Positions 27,113 to 38,705 of a stretch of DNA of 64,000 nt are shown here, piece after piece. The stretch spans positions 1,550,001-1,614,000 of the forward strand of contig OZ024847.1 of the NCBI GenBank assembly GCA_964017145.1, given 5' to 3'. Source of the stretch: Agrocybe praecox. Taxonomy: Eukaryota; Basidiomycota; Agaricomycetes; Agaricales; Agrocybaceae. The translations under genes were made by a program, and so were the position numbers. The number at the start of each line of letters is the position of its first letter. Positions within the stretch are counted from its first letter, which is position 1. The notes below the pieces were generated by a model. That model was given only the letters and a program-made list of their open reading frames with translations, was not told where the DNA came from and searched no databases.

Positions 27113-28714
27113 TCAACGATTCCGTCCAGGCGGACGCTCTCCTATACTCACTAAAACCCCGGTTGAGAATTTTGTCCAGTCTTCTTGAAGGTCCCGTTGA
27201 TTTCTTAGGGTACCCCACCATGTTTCTTCTACTAGCCTCTTATTTAGTGCTTTGCGGCCATATCTTCCTCGATCCGTTAGTAGACAGTCCATCCTCAGTC
27301 GCCTATTCATCATAGCAATCCACTGTGGTCCTACAGTATCTCTTGTAGGCATTTTGTCCTGGTCCTCGTTATCTGCAATCTTCCATTTGCATCTCACTTT
27401 CCATATTAGGTGCGCTGATTCTGACATCATGATCGCGTAGAGCCGGTTAGCTCCGACGCGTCGTATATTCGTTGGTCCTGGCTTGAAGTCTGCCAGTCCG
27501 CACCCTAGCAGCAGGCCCATTGACGGAGGTGTCCAGGGTAGTCGTTTCTTTTCCCATAGCTCCTTTGCTAGTTTCCATACTGTCTCTTGCCCTGATGCTT
27601 GGCATTCTGTGAGTATGTGGTCCATTGTTTCTATCGTATCGCACTCACAGCATATCCCTCTTGTTTCGTAGTTTGGGAATACTTCCCTACTTTGTATGCA
27701 TTATGCATAGTTCTCCACATGAAGGATCGGGCTCGGATGCTGAGGTCTTTCCTGCGTATCGAGGCCCATATCTGTTTATCTGAGGGGTATAGTCCAGTTA
27801 TGCTTTTTACAGCGTGCCTAGTTATATCAAGGTTCTCGTATGTACCTCTTCTTTTCTCTACTTTCTTTTTTCTTAATATTCCTCTGTACAATAGGCTCTG
27901 GGTCATTGTCGAGAGCTTTGCTCCCTGTACTTCATGACTCCCATGTTGTTCTCGTTCGCGTTCATTCTGCGGTTGCGCTACATCTCGTCGTGCGATCCTC
28001 TCAAGTTCTCTCGTGGCTATATTGTCTTAATTTCACCTTCCATCTCAACCGGGGACATTAGTTGGAACGTCGTTCGGCCCGATCGCGTCCTTATCACGGC
28101 TGCTGCAGTTCTATAGACATCATCATCATCTATTCCTATCCAGTCTTGGTTTTCTAGATGGCCCAGTTTTGTGGTTAGGTATGTTACATTCCTTGCATGA
28201 CCTACTTTGAATGCTAAGTCACAGCTTTTATCGATTGCTCTTAGTGCCCTCAGTAGTGCTACGGCCTCCCACGATTCAGCGGTGGTTCCTGTTATGTCGT
28301 TCGTTATACTCTCGTTACGTAGATCATTTTCGGCGTACCATGTGGTGGCTATTGTTCGCGAGGTTTCGAAACCTTCCTCTTTACTTAATCCTAAGATGGT
28401 TACTGATAATTGTTCGTCTTGTCTTCCTTCCTCTGCTCCAATTTCATCGTTCACATTGTTCCCCTCATCGTTGTTACAGGTTTTACGGAAAACTCGTAGT
28501 TCTTCCATAGGGTGTACCGTTTTCTTAGGAAGCGGATCAAATATCTTTGGTTCGTTACGTCCCACTAATTCGATTCTGCGTTGTGCTTCTGCCTCTGCGT
28601 GATGAAGCACATGATGGGCGGGAATGGATATTCTTGGGTCCCATTTGGGTGCTAGGTTGTCAAGGACTTTTTTCCCTTCCTCTTTACACTAGCAGTCGAC
28701 TTCGTCTCCAAACA
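27113..28714 (-). pseudogene. LINE 3' coding part: RNase H-like and C-terminal region
   Basis: Continues the LINE ORF: KKVLDNLAPKWDPR, then an RNase H-like stretch (TWYAENDLRNESI, ESWEAVALLRALRAI, then an acidic DDDD block), then LSIRARSFMWRTMHNAYKVG and, in another frame, CCECDTIETMDHILTEC and ERRLRM-like tail at about 27.3 kb. The order RNase H, then a CxxC..HxxxxC zinc-knuckle-like motif is usual for fungal non-LTR elements. A frameshift near 27.68 kb separates the two frames. RNase H catalytic residues were judged by eye only. Confidence 0.75.
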
Positions 28715-28936
28715 GGCTTGCTGTCTGACTTAAGCCTGTCTGTATCAATAATTAATCATTGAATTAAACATAATCTTATAATTTTACGATTTCAAGTTGA
28801 CAACAAAGTCATTGTTATAGTAGCGAAGAAAACATAGTGGCAATTAAAAAAAAAAAACCACGTCGAGACGCCCTGGAACGAAGCGATATTAGCTACGACG
28901 AGACATGGAGTCAAAGACAGACAGAACTCACACGCC

Positions 28937-29695
28937 TTGTTGAAGCACTGCAAAGCAACGTGCAACGTCATATACATATCTCCCGCTTTAGACATTGACC
29001 GGGACACAGACCAAGAACCGAGCGCGGAAGCTAGACTGGCAATTGCAAAGCAAACGTCAGAGGACATGGGAAATCTAAACGACGCCATTGAGCTGGCGAT
29101 CGGTATGAAAGCCATGATCCAAGCCAACATCATGGTTGAAGCCTCTATCGCAAACGGGACCAGAGGAACCATCGAGGAAAAAATACTCAACCCAATGGAA
29201 AATGGCGAACACGAGATCGACGAAGAAGGGGCCATTTGTCTGAAATAACCTCCTGCGATGGTGCTCTTCCGAACAAATAACCCTACATCTCTGAGATTAC
29301 CAGACATACAAACCGGCCTTGTACCGCTTGTACCGATGCGAGCGACGTTCAGTGACGAGAAGAGACAACTCGAAACCAACTCGAAACATAAGATAGCGAG
29401 ACGACAGTCTCCCATCATACCTATATACACCTTCACAGACTACTTACAAGTCCCAAGGCCAAACCATCGAGTTGTGATAATCGACATCAGACAGCTGAAG
29501 ACAGGCGCGGGATTATCACCATTCGGAGTGTACGTGGCGCTATCGAGGAGCAGGGGCAGGTCCACAATACGCCTTCTACGAGACTTCAAAGTCGAGCTGT
29601 TCCAGAACCATCTGTCAGAGGACCTGAGGAAAGATATGGAAAGAATCGAGCAATTGGACAGACTCAAGAAAGAAGAAAGAAAAAAGGATAAATAG
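28937..29695 (+). pseudogene. Helitron/PIF1-type helicase C-terminal fragment
   Basis: The reading gives IANGTRGTIEEKIL, then PPAMVLFRTN after an in-frame TAA (29246-29248), GLVPLVPMRATF, and finally VYVALSRSRGRSTIRLLRDF, the motif VI region of PIF1-like helicases found at the C terminus of fungal Helitron proteins. The Rep domain and motifs I-III are absent. It ends at a lysine-rich tail with TAG. An apparent Tyr to stop change and heavy truncation mark it as dead. Confidence 0.75.
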
Positions 29696-29831
29696 ACAGA
29701 AAAATTTAGCCGTTTGAAATACAACAAATAATGTTCTCAAATCAAAGGAAAGATAAATAAATAGTATATAAGTCTTGTAAGAGGACTTCAAGAAAACTTA
29801 AAAGTAAGAGAGGATTGGGAGTGAACACGAT

Positions 29832-29956
29832 GCAGCAAAACATAAGCAAACAAACGGTCAACATTTTCTGAATTATGGGTTTTGAGGCGGCCAGAAAGGG
29901 AGGAGTAAAGCCGCAGCAAAACAAAAGCACACAAATGGTCAACATTTTCTGAATTA
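29832..29956. repeat. Tandem duplication of about 80 bp
   Basis: Two head-to-tail units starting GCAGCAAAACATAAGCAAAC and GCAGCAAAACAAAAGCACAC, both followed by GGTCAACATTTTCTGAATTA. The second unit is interrupted by the 707-bp element at 29957 and resumes at 30664 with TATGGGTTTTGAGGCG. Confidence 0.85.
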
Positions 29957-30663
29957 CTATCACGTTGTAGGAGTTGCAAAAAAATTCTGCAAATTTTTGG
30001 AAATCTTTGATTTACGGGGGTTGTAGTTGAGAGCGGACTATTATTTTTTGCACAGACATGAACCAGCATGTCATTTACATGAATACCTTCTTTTAATTGC
30101 CATAAAGTACGAATGAGTGGCCTCGGACAAATTCCACGTCTGACATATTTCTGCATTCCAGGAGTTGCAAAATCTGTCACAGTCCGTCACCATGCCGTTG
30201 CACGGCAAAAAGATTTTGACAGTTGCCCACATTTCAAGCGGAGCATAAAATGTGTTGATGTCGCTGCGTATTTGAGGCGGAGTTTAGAATGGGACATGCG
30301 TGATGGCAAATTGTCACCTTGAAAACTGTTAGGCTTATATCTTTTCATCTGCTGTATATTAAAGCGTAAAATTTGGCACGTAGGCTTTTGTACGCATTTT
30401 AAATATTCTTCTGAAATTTCAGGGTACATAGAACAATACTACCCTTGATATTCGCTTTTTATCAAAAATAAATGAGATTTGCAATCTTTCTGGCTGTATT
30501 GTACGAAATTGAAGCACATTTTAATTTTAAAAAATTACATATACATATAGACTACCTTCTAAACTATTTAGATGTAAATTTTAACGTCAAGGGTGGCTGG
30601 TGTAATGTCTGTAGACCCGATTTTGCAACTCCCGAAACTTTTGCACACCGTTACACGTGATAG
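29957..30663. mobile_element. 707-bp TIR element with TA target duplication (Tc1/mariner-type MITE)
   Basis: Terminal inverted repeat CTATCACGT at the left and its inverse ACGTGATAG at the right, with GGAGTTGCAAAA repeated inverted a little further in. TA dinucleotides flank it (29955-29956 and 30664-30665). The neighbouring tandem unit holds the uninterrupted site GAATTATGGG at about 29871-29880, which confirms the edges and the TA duplication. No transposase is encoded. Confidence 0.88.
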
Positions 30664-30796
30664 TATGGGTTTTGAGGCGACCAGAAAGGGAAGAAATCAT
30701 GTGATACTGATTTAAGATTACGTGATGGTCAACATTTTTATTTCCTTTTATATGTATTTTCGGGGAGTGGGAACCTTACTGTTAACACAGCAAGCC

Positions 30797-31695
30797 AATA
30801 TTGCTGGGTTGGCACATCCTAGGCTTCTCATTTCTTTACATGTATTGCACGCACAGCTTTTCCTCCTCCTATGGTTCGGGAGGTGTTCCATTTCCGTATA
30901 TGCCATCATGTGTCCTACCATTGTGATTTTGTGGTTATTCCTCTGGCACTTTGCCCACCGTCTGTTTTCTCTTCCTCTAGAGGCTATTTTTACTCCTGTA
31001 TGATCCCACATAGGCATTGCTACCTGTGTCTCTGTTCGAATAGTAGGTTGTCCCATTCCGACATTATATTTTTCACTTATTTTGAGCATGTTATTTAGGC
31101 TTGTGGGGAGGTTATTATTGCCTTTCATTTTCGGTTTCCATCGTTGGAGGAAGGGGTTCATTCTTATTTCCTTCTCAACAGGTTCATGGTTCTTCGGTAC
31201 TATGGATGCCATCAGATCGTCTGCTACCTGTGCCCACTTAGGCCTCTCAGGTCCTTGCGTCGTGTAACGTTTCAGTTTCATTAGTAATATTGCTTCATTC
31301 CGTGCTTTAAGGTCTAGGACTTTTTTCCCTCCTTGGGATAGAGGCGATGTCATTGTTTCACTGTTTACCATAGAGGAGCTTCCATCCCACATAAAGGCTG
31401 TTATCTTTTTCCTCAGAGCGTCTTCAATCTCTTTAGACATTCCTTGGACTCGGGCCAGATACTGTGTCAGACCTCCTACTACCATTCCTATAATCAGGCG
31501 TTGTCCGTCCTGAGTTGGATGGCTCCTGGACCATTGCTCTATTTTTTATCTATTTTTTCTAGGATGGGGGACCATATTGCAACTTGGTCCAACTTGTTTC
31601 CAACGTATGCACCCAGCACCCGCACTGGTGTGCCATCTCGCGCAATATTTATTTCTTCTGGGATGTCCTCCGCCAAGAAGTTATTCATTCTACGT
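30797..31695 (-). pseudogene. LINE segment after the reverse transcriptase
   Basis: Minus-strand reading gives RMNNFLAEDIPEEINIARDG, TPVRVLGAYVGNKLDQ, then, after a frameshift near 31.54 kb, IGMVVGGLTQYLARVQGM, KKITAFMWDG, and a CNTCKEMRSLGCANPA cysteine cluster at the left edge. This is the thumb and connection region typical of fungal non-LTR elements. Its left edge joins the RNase H part across the 2.1-kb insertion. Confidence 0.78.
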
Positions 31696-32162
31696 GACAT
31701 CAGCAAAAGCGGCAAGAGCCGGTATAGCCCTGTGGATCTGACATGATGTCATGATTCTGGCGCGACAATCCATTGCTCAGGGAAGACACTGCTAATTCTT
31801 TCTGCATTCTTGGAAGGTCTGTACAACCTTGGGTAAGCCTTGTATGGGCACGCATACTTTAGGCATCTTCAAACTTTGCGGGCACCATTTATTAAAATTG
31901 TATTGTACGTCAATACATAATTTATGTTTGGATTGATGCACCAAGTATTGGTGTAAGTCTGTAAGATACTTCCCATAATTATGATGACCTCGTAACCCCC
32001 TTTCATAATTTACACATGCCCGTAAGGTAGGTGCCACCCTTTATTTCTCTTCTATCCTGCGCCAAGAATTGCACAAACGTGGTATTGTGTCATCATATCG
32101 GCACAACAGGCAGTGAGCTGGCACCATGTGGCTGTGCAACCGAGACCGGTACATGGCTAAAT

Positions 32163-32440
32163 GTGTTCGTACAGGCTGGTAAATGAACCAGTATTACACA
32201 AAACTGTGCATATATGCTGCTAGATAGTATATAATAGTGTACAGCAAAAAAAATTCGACGCCAGACACTTAGAAACACGTTAAAATGTATATAAGTACCA
32301 CTTGCCATCAAAAATGCATGTATTTCCGACCCGAAACTTCTAATTGTGTTCGTACAGATCGCAAAATGTACCAGTATTATACAGAATATTATATACTACG
32401 ATATACAAGAAGCTATTACACAAATAAAATTGGAGGCCAG
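32163..32440. repeat. Diverged direct repeat in the left subterminal region
   Basis: GTGTTCGTACAG followed by a CCAGTATTA-CACA block occurs at about 32166 and again at about 32347, spaced about 181 bp, with related AT-rich sequence between. It lies downstream of the transposase stop inside the Plavaka element and may be a subterminal repeat. Confidence 0.55.
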
Positions 32441-32483
32441 GTGGAAAATAGAAAGGAAGAAAGTGTACTACTGCAAGATCCCA

Positions 32484-35400
32484 TCAATACTCGCCATATC
32501 CCAGTGCATCCATGTCGTCTATATCCCACGGCTCTTCTCCATCCTCTCCATCGTAATCCACCCATTCATCTTCGTCGTCATTGTCACCTTCAGACTCGCT
32601 GCTATCCATGTCACTGTCGCCGTCTTCTGAGCTGTCATGTTCGCTGTTGACTTCGAGGTTGGCACTGATACTGTCTTCGTCATCGTCGGCAGGTGCGCCT
32701 GAGCCACTCTCGTTTATACGTGCTGTATTTTCGTATATAGGACGCATGCGCTCGGTGTACGCATTAGTTGCCATGTGCCCAATTCCTCCTCCCCGAAAGC
32801 GAACAAACATGTCACGATCAACGAACCTGGGCAATGGTCATTAGCTAAATATTTGCTCGGAATGACGATGCGGTAACTTACATGCTAACATAGTAGAAAT
32901 TGTAGTCCTGATGTTGCTCTATACCTTCCTCAATATAGTAGCGGCCAACTGAGTGACCCAAAAGGTTCCGAGTAGTCCCACGCGCAAAAGCAGGGATGAG
33001 ATGAACACCCCGGATGATATCTGATGGGTCAATAAAACCAAAGGCCTCCTCGTCGCATCTCCGAGAATTAACAAATTTGATTCGATGCAGTCTTCGGGCG
33101 TTCCATCCGGCAGCATATGTGCAGTCATAGTCGAACCAACGAACCCATAGAACATCCATGCGTAGAATCGGAGGTGGTGAAGTCCGATGTTCGTTGGGGT
33201 TGTGATATCTCACATCAACATGGAATATGCCAACCACGCGCGCATAGCAGTAGGGGTGGGTGTCTCCTTCGTCATCCTCTCTGGAGAGAAGCATTATGTC
33301 GGGATGTGTCCTTGGGTTGATGGTGTCTTGAGCTCGTCGCAAGTCATAGGTTGTATAGTTGACGCGCAATACTTTGTGGCGATACATAGTATCGTTAACA
33401 ATCTCTAGACTGTCTAGCTCATCATCTGAATAGATGTAGCTGTTTGGCACATGTCCAAGCATGCGTTCGAGAAGATGCTCTTTGAGACGAGGTATAAAGT
33501 TCTATATTTGTCAGAACAGGCAGAAAAAATGTAAGAATTTGATTAACTCACTGTGACGGCTTCGTCTCCATCGTGATCGTCGACCCAGCTAAACAAATTT
33601 GACTTGAAACGTTTTCCATTTGAAATGTGATGGTGTTGTTCAGGCAGTGTTCGCGGCAGTGGTTCTGATTCAATCGGGGGAACTGTAGGTGCAGTTACAT
33701 TCCTTGGAAGATTCGAAAGAAAAGGATTCTCCGTAGAGTCAACCTCCTGAGTTTGCTCAGGCCTGTCTTCTTTCAAGTTGGTGTTTCTGACCCGCGATGC
33801 AATTTTAAGGAGGATCCGTTCTCGACGTTGATGCTTAGAGATTTGACGCTCAAATGTTCGGCCTTTGTTTGTCCTAGCATAAAATCGCTTCACCCGTCGA
33901 TGCTCAAGTTCGCCCTACCATAAGTTCAAATTAGCATGATTATGAATTATAACAATATCACATACCCGTTGTGTGGAATAACTATCAGATGGGCCATAGC
34001 ACCAGATAGCGACAACGTAGTCTCCGAGTGCATGCAGCTTGTAGGTAAAAAGGTTCAATTTCTTCTTCAATTTTCCGCTGAAATTTTGCTTTAACGTCTT
34101 TCCTTTTCCTTTCTTCCCAGCATTTGCTTGACGACGGGTACGAGCAGCTTCTTCACGAGGTAGCTCTCCAGTATCGTAGCATGGACAGATTTTATTGGCA
34201 AAGTAGCGCAGTTGTTGACCCAGTGTACGTGTTGTTGACTTCAGGCCATTGATAGTCGAAGATGTGTGAAGGCGAAGCTTTGCATAAGCATGCCACGTAC
34301 AGAGCGTAAAAAGCAGATCTTGAAGATAGGCATCATGCTGCGGTGTTGAAAGGAGACCTTCGAATACGGGCATTGAGCACTAGGAATGGTTTCAGGCCCT
34401 CGTTTTGAGTCACATAACATAAAACTCACCTGAAGCAAATCTTCAAAGTCGCGCGCTGCAAGCTTTGACATGGACGAGGCATTGTTTGCAAATCGGCGAA
34501 TAGTGTTTGCACCAAATGTTGACACCCTTCGATAACTACAGTGGGGGACAAAACCGTTACAATGTTTTGTACATTTCAAGTAAACCAGAAATAACTTGGG
34601 AACCAGGCAAGCTAGAACCTTGAAATTTTAAATGTAGATAGTCCTGGATGTTATCTACTCAAACATATGTCAATGATTATGTAAGCACCATTTCTTCCCA
34701 CACTACAAATTATTTAAAAGTACAAGTACATTGTAACGGTTTTGTCCCTCTTGAAAATTATATACTATTTACACTATTCAGTACTTGGTATAGCCTCCTT
34801 TGGCCTTAGCAACAGCTGCAACCCTTCTAGGCATACTTTCTATCAAATTCTGACACACAGAGGCTGGAATTTCATTCCACACCTTCTGTGTCCTTTCCCA
34901 AAGTTCTGCTATGCTAGAAGGGGCTGTTTCATAGTCTCCAAGCCTTGCCTTGAGATGAACCCAAAGGTGTTCAATTGGGTTGAGGTCTGCTGATTGAGGG
35001 GGCCACACCATAACTTCCATACCACTGTCTTTTAGCCAGTTCATGGCCTTTTTGCTCTTGTGCTTGGGGTCATTGTCTTGCTGAAAAATGACATCCTCTG
35101 GGTTCTTGTTGTAATATGCAAGGCTTTGCTGGAGTTCATCATCCAGAATGGACACATAGAGGTCAGCATCCATCCTCCCATCAATCTTGGTCCCATACCC
35201 AACTCCTTCCCAAAACATACAGCCCCAAAACATCAAATTCCCTCCTGCAAATTTGACAGTGCCCTCTACCAGCCTATCACTAAGCCCCTCTCCTGGCATT
35301 TTCCACACCCACTTCCTCCCATCTGACCCCAAACGATTGACTTTGGTCTCATCTGTGTAGACAACACGCTTCCAGTCATCAACGGTCCAGTGTATATGGC

Positions 35401-38400
35401 TCATTGCAAAGTCCATGCATTCCTTCCTATGTCGTTTGGAGAGGAAGGGCCGTTTCTTCTTGACTACAGCCTTTAATCCAGTGCTCCGAAGTGCTCTGCG
35501 AACAGTCTTTGATGATAGAGGCTGGTTGGTAATGTCTTTCAAGGTTTTGGCAACCTCAACAGCATTTTCAGCCTTGCGAGAAGAGATAAGGCGTATGGCA
35601 TATTTGATATTGGATGGTGAAAGCTTGCGAGGACGACCACCAGTGGACTTGGGAAGGTCAGAGCAGTATCTGTTGCGGATACGGGATATAGAGGCAATAG
35701 AACAACCAGTAATAGCTTCAATTTGGTGAGAAGAATGACCTTGGGTAAGAAGATGAATGATGTGGGTGCGTTGGGCAGTAGTAATGCAGTGCATAGTGAA
35801 ATAATGAGTTGTGGGGGGCCACAAGCATTGTACAAGAGTATATATACCTTTTCCCAACCAATCACATGATTTTATTTGCACTTATTTGGGTGTAATCAAC
35901 AAAGTCAGGTGATTTGACTGAGAGGGACAAAACCGTTACAATGTACTTGTACTTTTAAATAATTTGTAGTGTGGGAAGAAATGGTGCTTACATAATCATT
36001 GACATATGTTTGAGTAGATAACATCCAGGACTATCTACATTTAAAATTTCAAGGTTCTAGCTTGCCTGGTTCCCAAGTTATCTCTGGTTTACTTGAAATG
36101 TACAAAACATTGTAACGGTTTTGTCCCCCACTGTACATGAACCCAACTTCAGCAAGTAACAACGGTATAAGGGATATATCACGTACCGAGAATTTAATGT
36201 TTGGATAGATGTATCACCACAAGCATAAAGCATCCGCATAAGGTGGGTAAATATTGCTTTCCAGACACCTAATTCAAACTCGTGGAGAAGATCCGGAACG
36301 AACATTGAAAAGAAATTGAATCCGAATTTTGCAAAACGTGTAGAAAAGGCGTTCTGAAGGTCTCAATATAAGTACATAACAGAAATTGTAATGGGACTCC
36401 GAACTCACCCGAGTAGGAACATATGATTTGTCCTGCAGCAAATCTTCGACATATTTACTCTTTACGCCTTTACCCTTTTCATAAATCCAGATGCGACTGG
36501 TCTCTACATTCTGCTGACGCTGTGCACTATCCATCCGTTCATGCCTTCGGCGTTGTTCATCGACTTGAGTTCCAAGGCCATTGATTCTATGTCGCTCAAT
36601 CAAACAGCGAGGACATGGACACTTTGCTAAGAATCGAATTGTTGCCAAGAGAATTCTAAGAGGATGAGGTTAAGTGGAAGATTTACGAGCTTGGTTAATA
36701 TGAGAGCACATACTTTTCTGGATAGTCGGCAGAGTATGTGAAAAATCGTGGAAAGATTCGCCGTGTAATCCCGTCTGCACACACAACCACAATCCCATGC
36801 TCATATGCATGCATAAACTCGGGATCGAGAAGCAGTAACCAGACAGCATGCATGAGCTCACGTTTTAAGTGTGTGATTGTGGCAGCAGAAGCAGCAACAC
36901 CAGAGAACGCCTTCATATAGAGATCTTGGAGATTTTTCGGGAGCTATATCATATTCTCTTAGTATCTACTGGTGGTAATTGGGTAACGAAAACATAGGAA
37001 CACATACCTCTGAGATATATGCAACATGGTGTGCAGAGAACGAGTTTGGTTTTGATCGTATGTACTTGGATTGATTACCAAAAAATAAATATAGTGGCCA
37101 AAGCGATGCATCACCAAAGTTTGCGAGATGTGTCGAATCAGACCACCACATCATAGCTGCGATGGCACTTTCCATGGGAGGTCCGGGTGGAGAAGGTATC
37201 TTTAATATCTTCTCGTGTTCTTCAATGAATGCTTCAGAGTTATAAAGCTCAGTTATGACTCGCTCAGGAACTGAAGTCGGAGTTGGCTTCCAGAATAGAC
37301 GAAACGGGTTGAAGTGGAAGAGTTTGGCGCTTTCGTCTTGAAGTGCGGAGATGATAGTGGCAACAAGGCTACGATGATGGACATTTGGAACCTCTAAAGT
37401 GGGTGCGGCAGCCTCAGAACTGTGTGTGACGCCTTCAGATGGCATAGATAACTTGACCGTTGACGTTTTCCATCCGTGTTCAGAGGCAAATGGTGACTTT
37501 GCTGGGTCCTCGCTGTCGAGTCGCTTCAGCTCTTGCGCTGCACTGAAGTTCCTCAGATGATCCCTGTCAAAGTCATCTGAGAGTATCACATCCTTGACTA
37601 GACGATCCAGCTCGCCAATGGACTTCATACTTGATCCTGAATAGAACCAATTCATAAGGCGAAAGACTGTCGCATTCAGGAAGGGTGCAAATATTCCACC
37701 ATTTTTTGCTGGTGGTGAAATACCCATGGGGTTCCACCAGCTTGCTTTGTGTGGAGACGACGCAATTGATAGGCCCGGCGAATCACAGAGGGTATCGAGT
37801 TCATCTTGATCATCTTTCTCTGTCATTGGATAGGCTGTGTAGACTCGGTATAGGCCAAATTCATTTGGCACTGTCTCGATGCGAACAGGTTGCGACTCAG
37901 GGACTGGGTCAGGAATGGAAGGGTCAGGAATACTGGTATTGTGTGCCACCGGCCGGGGAACTTGTGGTGGACGAGGTGGAATATGCGGTAGTCGAGTGGT
38001 TGAATTAGGCAGAAAATCAACGAATTTATTAGGGAATTTTCGTGTTCTTCCAGACCGCGTAGGTGGAGGAATAAATGGAGGTGGACTTGGCTCGTGTATT
38101 GCCTGCATTTGCGGGCTTGGGATAGAAGCGGGCGCTACATTAGTGGGAAATTCCTCCAGCTCATCTATATCCATCCAGATGTCATTGTTATCCTACGATA
38201 TTGAGGTTATATCCACAAACAACATATGTGATTGTACTAAAACTTACATCATCATCTATGATTTCTAAATGTTCATTGTGCCTGTGATATAACTCCTTTC
38301 TTTTTTGCTTCTTAGCAGCCTTGAGTTCCTTTGGTGTAGGTAGGCCTCGTGTACTAGCCTGACTAGCAGCATATTTCGATGAACTTGCCACCTCGGCCTG

Positions 38401-38487
38401 AACAGATTTAAGGGCTTTGCATGAGTCCCGATGCTTTGACAATCCATGAATATTTTTGCACGAGTGACCACATGCTTCACAAAGCAT
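32484..38487 (-). CDS. Plavaka-type transposase, apparently intact, with a Tc1 element in one intron
   Basis: Minus-strand multi-exon gene. The start at 38487 gives MLCEACGHSCKNIHGLSKHR, a C2HC zinc-finger-like N terminus. Then a Pro-rich stretch, a core domain (NWFYSGSSMKS, HAVWLLLLDPEFMHAYEHGI, CADGITRRIFPRFFTYSADY, TIRFLAKCPCPRC), MFVPDLLHEFELGVWKA, an arginine/lysine-rich segment, HALGDYVVAIWCYGPSDSYS, and a C-terminal region with FVDRDMFVRFRGGGIGHMA and a long acidic tail ending GYGEY at a TGA (32484-32486). These blocks recur in basidiomycete Plavaka/CACTA-like transposases; a KDZ-type label is the main alternative. No in-frame stop was found once short introns are removed. The 1.6-kb Tc1 element lies inside the intron that precedes YRRVSTFGANTIRRF. 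Confidence 0.82.
34539..36133. mobile_element. Complete Tc1-type transposon (1,595 bp, 212-bp TIRs)
   Basis: Flanked by TA (34537-34538 and 36134-36135). The arms 34539-34750 and 35922-36133 are nearly perfect inverted repeats of 212 bp starting CAGTGGGGGACAAAACCGTT. Each arm also ends inside with an inverted copy of the outer motif (GGGACAAAACCGTTACAATG), so each arm is itself bounded by inverted motifs. One uninterrupted transposase ORF lies between them. High arm identity and an intact ORF suggest a recent insertion. It sits in an intron of the Plavaka transposase gene. Confidence 0.96.
34778..35794 (-). CDS. Tc1-type DD34E transposase
   Basis: Cut-and-paste transposase. The start at 35794 (MHCITTAQRTHIIHLLTQGH) was preferred over an in-frame ATG at 35881 because the family usually begins just before the first helix-turn-helix. 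Domains: two HTH DNA-binding units (IEAITGCSIASISRIRNRY; then KTVRRALRSTGLKAVVKKKR) joined by a GRPRK hook, and a DDE catalytic core with D in VVYTDETKVNRLG, D in IFQQDNDPKHKSKK and E in NPIEHLW. The spacing from the second D to E is 34 residues, the Tc1 class. About 338 residues, full length, single exon, no stops. Confidence 0.95.
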   Translation of the reverse strand: MHCITTAQRTHIIHLLTQGHSSHQIEAITGCSIASISRIRNRYCSDLPKSTGGRPRKLSPSNIKYAIRLISSRKAENAVEVAKTLKDITNQPLSSKTVRRALRSTGLKAVVKKKRPFLSKRHRKECMDFAMSHIHWTVDDWKRVVYTDETKVNRLGSDGRKWVWKMPGEGLSDRLVEGTVKFAGGNLMFWGCMFWEGVGYGTKIDGRMDADLYVSILDDELQQSLAYYNKNPEDVIFQQDNDPKHKSKKAMNWLKDSGMEVMVWPPQSADLNPIEHLWVHLKARLGDYETAPSSIAELWERTQKVWNEIPASVCQNLIESMPRRVAAVAKAKGGYTKY

Positions 38488-38705
38488 AATAAATAGTAAA
38501 GCCCAGAGAATAATAAGATTCATTGACAGTGAGGTTCATTGATAAGTTGGCAGACATAAAAATCAGAGTCGCGCTTGAGTCGCGCAGAATCCAGATGCAT
38601 GCAGATGTGACATGTGACCCCATAGAAATAGGGGTAGAATGTAACAGAATGACGGAATGAACTTGTCGCCTTTCTTGTTTCCTACCCTGATGGTTCAGCT
38701 ACCCA
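38488..38705. promoter_or_regulatory. Shared divergent promoter region of the Plavaka gene pair
   Basis: 218 bp separate the inferred starts of the transposase (minus) and the DUF6698 gene (plus). No specific box was identified; the assignment rests on head-to-head arrangement alone. Confidence 0.4.

Larger units (their letters stand above)
28715..30796. mobile_element. 2.1-kb insertion in the LINE bounded by a 10-bp inverted repeat
   Basis: The left edge is GGCTTGCTGT (28715-28724) and the right edge is its inverse ACAGCAAGCC (30787-30796), with weaker similarity just inside. Deleting the segment plus one flanking A rejoins the LINE codons for NPAI and LFGDEVDC in frame. The interior is composite: Helitron-like helicase debris, an 80-bp tandem repeat and a 707-bp TA-flanked element. 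I cannot name the superfamily; no clear target duplication longer than 1 bp is seen. Confidence 0.6.

Noticed and set aside
27600..28700. Plus-strand ORFs opposite the LINE (for example 27599-27937, 28207-28602)
   Set aside because: Antisense shadows of the RNase H-like and C-terminal LINE frames.
28792..29436. Minus-strand ORF of 214 codons
   Set aside because: It is the shadow of the Helitron helicase fragment; the plus-strand frame carries the recognisable motifs.
30187..30429. Possible transposase ORF inside the 707-bp element
   Set aside because: 80 codons without DDE or HTH motifs; the element is non-autonomous.
32484..38487. KDZ (Kyakuja-Dileera-Zisupton) transposase assignment
   Set aside because: Not excluded, but the 3-bp duplication, TIR form and the C-terminal GGGIGH-acidic tail fit Plavaka/CACTA better.
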